Assembly (NCBI GenBank): GCA_034429475.1
Contig: DAOUGD010000082.1
Span: 1-7,537 of the forward strand
DNA length: 7,537 nt
Reading direction: 5' to 3'
Origin: JAKQHY01 sp034429475
GTDB lineage: Bacteria; Chloroflexota; Anaerolineae; B4-G1; SLSP01
The notes beneath the pieces are model-generated. The model ran no database searches and was not told the DNA's origin. It was given only the letters and a program-made list of their open reading frames with translations. Positions 6,547 to 7,537 of the stretch are shown here, one piece after another; positions within the stretch are counted from its first letter, which is position 1; each line of letters opens with the position of its first letter. The position numbers were made by a program, and so were the translations under genes.

Positions 6547-6593
6547 GCGTCTGCCACCTTTGTTAAAACTCCATCCCACCATAAAACAGACGC
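6547..6593. repeat. Inverted repeat in the leader of the giant gene
   Basis: GCGTCTG at 6547-6553 is the exact reverse complement of CAGACGC at 6587-6593, separated by 33 bases. A smaller GGTGG/CCACC pair (6541-6545 and 6554-6558) overlaps one arm. If transcription starts upstream of about 6595 these could be competing leader hairpins; otherwise a protein binding site is possible. Chance is not excluded. Confidence 0.35.
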
Positions 6594-6607
6594 TTTTCTG
6601 ATCATTG

Positions 6608-6613
6608 ATTATA
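6608..6613 (-). promoter_or_regulatory. Possible -10 element for the giant gene
   Basis: The minus strand reads TATAAT here within an AT-rich stretch, about 95 bases before the start codon. I find no good -35 hexamer 16-18 bases upstream (that position is C-rich), so this is a weak call. A TATAGT at about 6532-6537 nearer the gene is an alternative but also lacks a well-spaced -35. Confidence 0.25.
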
Positions 6614-6710
6614 TTTTGGAAGTGTCACCTGGGGGGAAATGTTAGGTTACAGTTTGATTAAATATGGAAATAAACCCTTGACCGGTTTGAAATTTTGGAT
6701 TTTGGCGAGA

Positions 6711-6740
6711 GACTATCAGACTGACGACTACCAGACTATC
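6711..6740 (+). repeat. 15-base direct repeat upstream of the NUDIX gene
   Basis: GACTATCAGACTGAC is followed immediately by GACTACCAGACTATC, matching at 12 of 15 positions. It ends four bases before the ribosome site. It may be a regulator site or just local slippage. Confidence 0.45.
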
Positions 6741-6743
6741 TTC

Positions 6744-6749
6744 GGAGGA
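6744..6749 (+). promoter_or_regulatory. Ribosome binding site of the NUDIX gene
   Basis: GGAGGA lies 8 bases before the ATG at 6758 and decides this start. Confidence 0.85.
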
Positions 6750-6757
6750 CTTGTACA

Positions 6758-7402
6758 ATGGGTGATCAACCGGTAACGATAGCACAACAGTTGGCTTTGT
6801 GGGCGGATCAATTGCGGGATGTTTCGGCGATGGGGCTGCACTTTGCACGGAGCGTGTACGATGAGGCACATTACAAGGTGGTGCAGGATGTGGCGATGGC
6901 GATGCTGGCGCTGGCGACGGATACGCCGCCAGCGGAGATGGAGCCGCTGCGCGCGCCGGTCTTTTCGCATCCGACGCCGTTTTCGGGGGGCGATGGGGCC
7001 GTGATTGACGCCGAGGGCCGTCTACTGCTCATCCGCCGCGCTGACAACGGCCTGTGGGCGATGCCGGGCGGCGCGCTGGAGGTGGGGGAGACGCCGGCCG
7101 AGGGCACGTTGCGCGAGGTGTGGGAAGAAACGGGCGTGCGCGCGGCGGCGACGGCGCTGGTGGGGGTGTTCGATTCGCGGCGGTGCGGGTCGGTGACGCG
7201 CCACCATCTGTACCATTTTGTGTTTCTGTGCCGCCCGTTGGGGGCGGCAGTAGAGCCGCCCATCCACGTGCACGAATCGCTGGAGCGGGGGTGGTTTGCG
7301 GAGGACGCGCTGCCGCCGGAACTGGATCCCGGTCATCGCACGCGCATCCCGCACGCCTTTCGGGTTTGGCGCGGGGAGGGTAGGGCGTTTTTTGATGGAT
7401 AA
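6758..7402 (+). CDS. NUDIX hydrolase with NUDIX_N-type N-terminal domain
   Basis: 214 residues, complete. The C-terminal two-thirds is a NUDIX fold with an intact box at residues 105-127: G105-x5-E111-x7-R119-E120-V-x-E123-E124-x-G126-V127. The E120/E123/E124 set is what the family uses to bind the catalytic divalent metal. Residues about 6-62 (A-D-Q-L-R, Y-D-E-A-H-Y, V-A-M-A-M-L-A) form the helical N-terminal extension typical of NUDIX_N (PF12535) proteins, a group that includes bacterial CDP-choline pyrophosphatases and proteins annotated as ADP-ribose pyrophosphatases. The F-S-x-x-x-x-F-S-G-G-D-G-A-V-I-D strand leads into the core. NUDIX enzymes cleave nucleoside diphosphates linked to another moiety (X); the substrate cannot be assigned from the sequence. 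It is probably cytoplasmic: no signal peptide or membrane segment. It is divergent from the giant gene and alone in its transcription unit, and a small hairpin follows its stop. Confidence 0.93.
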   Translation: MGDQPVTIAQQLALWADQLRDVSAMGLHFARSVYDEAHYKVVQDVAMAMLALATDTPPAEMEPLRAPVFSHPTPFSGGDGAVIDAEGRLLLIRRADNGLWAMPGGALEVGETPAEGTLREVWEETGVRAAATALVGVFDSRRCGSVTRHHLYHFVFLCRPLGAAVEPPIHVHESLERGWFAEDALPPELDPGHRTRIPHAFRVWRGEGRAFFDG

Positions 7403-7406
7403 CAAA

Positions 7407-7421
7407 AGACCCTAAGGGTCT
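7407..7421. terminator. Short hairpin between convergent 3' ends
   Basis: AGACCC-TAA-GGGTCT forms a 6-base-pair stem with a 3-base loop, 4 bases after the NUDIX stop. In the minus direction the stem runs into TTTTG, giving a weak rho-independent shape for the gene entering from the right. In the plus direction it is followed by GTAAAAATA, with no U-tract, so termination of the NUDIX transcript by this element alone is doubtful. Confidence 0.45.
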
Positions 7422-7446
7422 GTAAAAATATAACTTTCCGAACTGC

Positions 7447-7537
7447 TTAAGCGGCGGGAGCGGGCGAACGTGGCGAGATGGTGTAACTCCACTGCGGGCA
7501 TACCTCGTGGTAGCGGATTGCCAGAGCTTCCATCTCC
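7447..7537 (-). CDS. C-terminal tail of an unidentified ORF, 5' end beyond window
   Basis: Reading leftward from the window edge gives 29 codons then TAA at 7447-7449. The tail reads E-M-E-A-L-A-I-R-Y-H-E-V-C-P-Q-W-S-Y-T-I-S-P-R and ends S-P-A-P-A-A. The W-[SN]-Y-T-I-x-P ending recalls the last residues of some DDE transposases (Rhodopirellula/ISAzo13-like, where W-N-Y-T-I-x-P is frequent), but this is from memory on a very short piece. Its convergent position and the hairpin placed 26 bases past its stop support a real gene end. It could equally be a chance open frame. Confidence 0.4.
   Translation of the reverse strand, partial: EMEALAIRYHEVCPQWSYTISPRSPAPAA

Larger units (their letters stand above)
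6513..6757. other. Divergent intergenic region
   Basis: 245 AT-rich bases between the two divergently transcribed genes. It holds both ribosome sites, presumably both promoters, a 7-base inverted repeat (6547-6553 with 6587-6593) and a 15-base imperfect direct repeat (6711-6740). I see no coding frame, tRNA or known riboswitch in it. Confidence 0.7.

Noticed and set aside
6679..6716. A TTGACC/TTGAAA -35-like start for the NUDIX gene
   Set aside because: TTGACC at about 6678 and TTGAAA nearby exist, but no convincing -10 hexamer follows at 16-18 bases, so I do not list a promoter.
6871..7405. Minus-strand frames opposite the NUDIX gene
   Set aside because: The plus frame has an intact NUDIX box, a ribosome site and full-length domains; the opposite frames are Arg/Pro-rich shadows.

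Overview
The window holds one very long secreted-protein gene on the minus strand (1..6512, cut by the left edge), a divergently placed complete NUDIX hydrolase gene on the plus strand (6758..7402), and the last 29 codons of a convergent minus-strand ORF (7447..7537, cut by the right edge). I see no rRNA, tRNA, CRISPR array or complete insertion sequence. The DNA is GC-rich in the coding parts and clearly AT-rich in the 245-base gap between the divergent genes. Strong Shine-Dalgarno sequences precede both complete starts. A giant DUF11-rich surface protein with an IgGFc-binding-like head, together with a NUDIX_N-type NUDIX protein, is a combination I associate with environmental filamentous Chloroflexota (Anaerolineae and relatives). 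That placement is inference, not proof.

The giant gene reads as 2170 uninterrupted codons from its ATG to the window edge without a stop. The frame is the same at every point I checked (near 6500, 6240, 5940, 5530, 5170, 5000, 4820, 4520, 4140, 3550, 3000, 2280, 2000, 1670 and 3). In order it encodes: a signal peptide; a head of about 520 residues with a YYDQWEDGYE motif and IgGFc-binding-like features; a DUF11 domain interrupted by a MAM/jelly-roll-like domain of about 164 residues; four divergent DUF11 domains; a different Ig-like domain with a D-x-N-x-N-G loop; a sixth DUF11 domain; and an array of near-identical DUF11 units of 127 or 129 residues joined by proline/glycine linkers. Four of these units are complete and a fifth is cut. 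The array is still open at the left edge, so the total repeat number and the C-terminal anchor or sorting signal are outside the window.

The biological reading is a long, extended cell-surface or secreted stalk or adhesin: binding-type modules at the N-terminus are carried on a rod of beta-sandwich repeats, and the rod's C-terminal part appears to have grown recently by in-frame duplication and sequence exchange. The NUDIX gene is a separate housekeeping or nucleotide-sanitising enzyme with its own ribosome binding site, and nothing links its function to the surface protein. A short hairpin lies between the converging 3' ends on the right.

Long open frames on the plus strand across 216..6395 are antisense shadows of the repetitive GC-rich gene and are not annotated.
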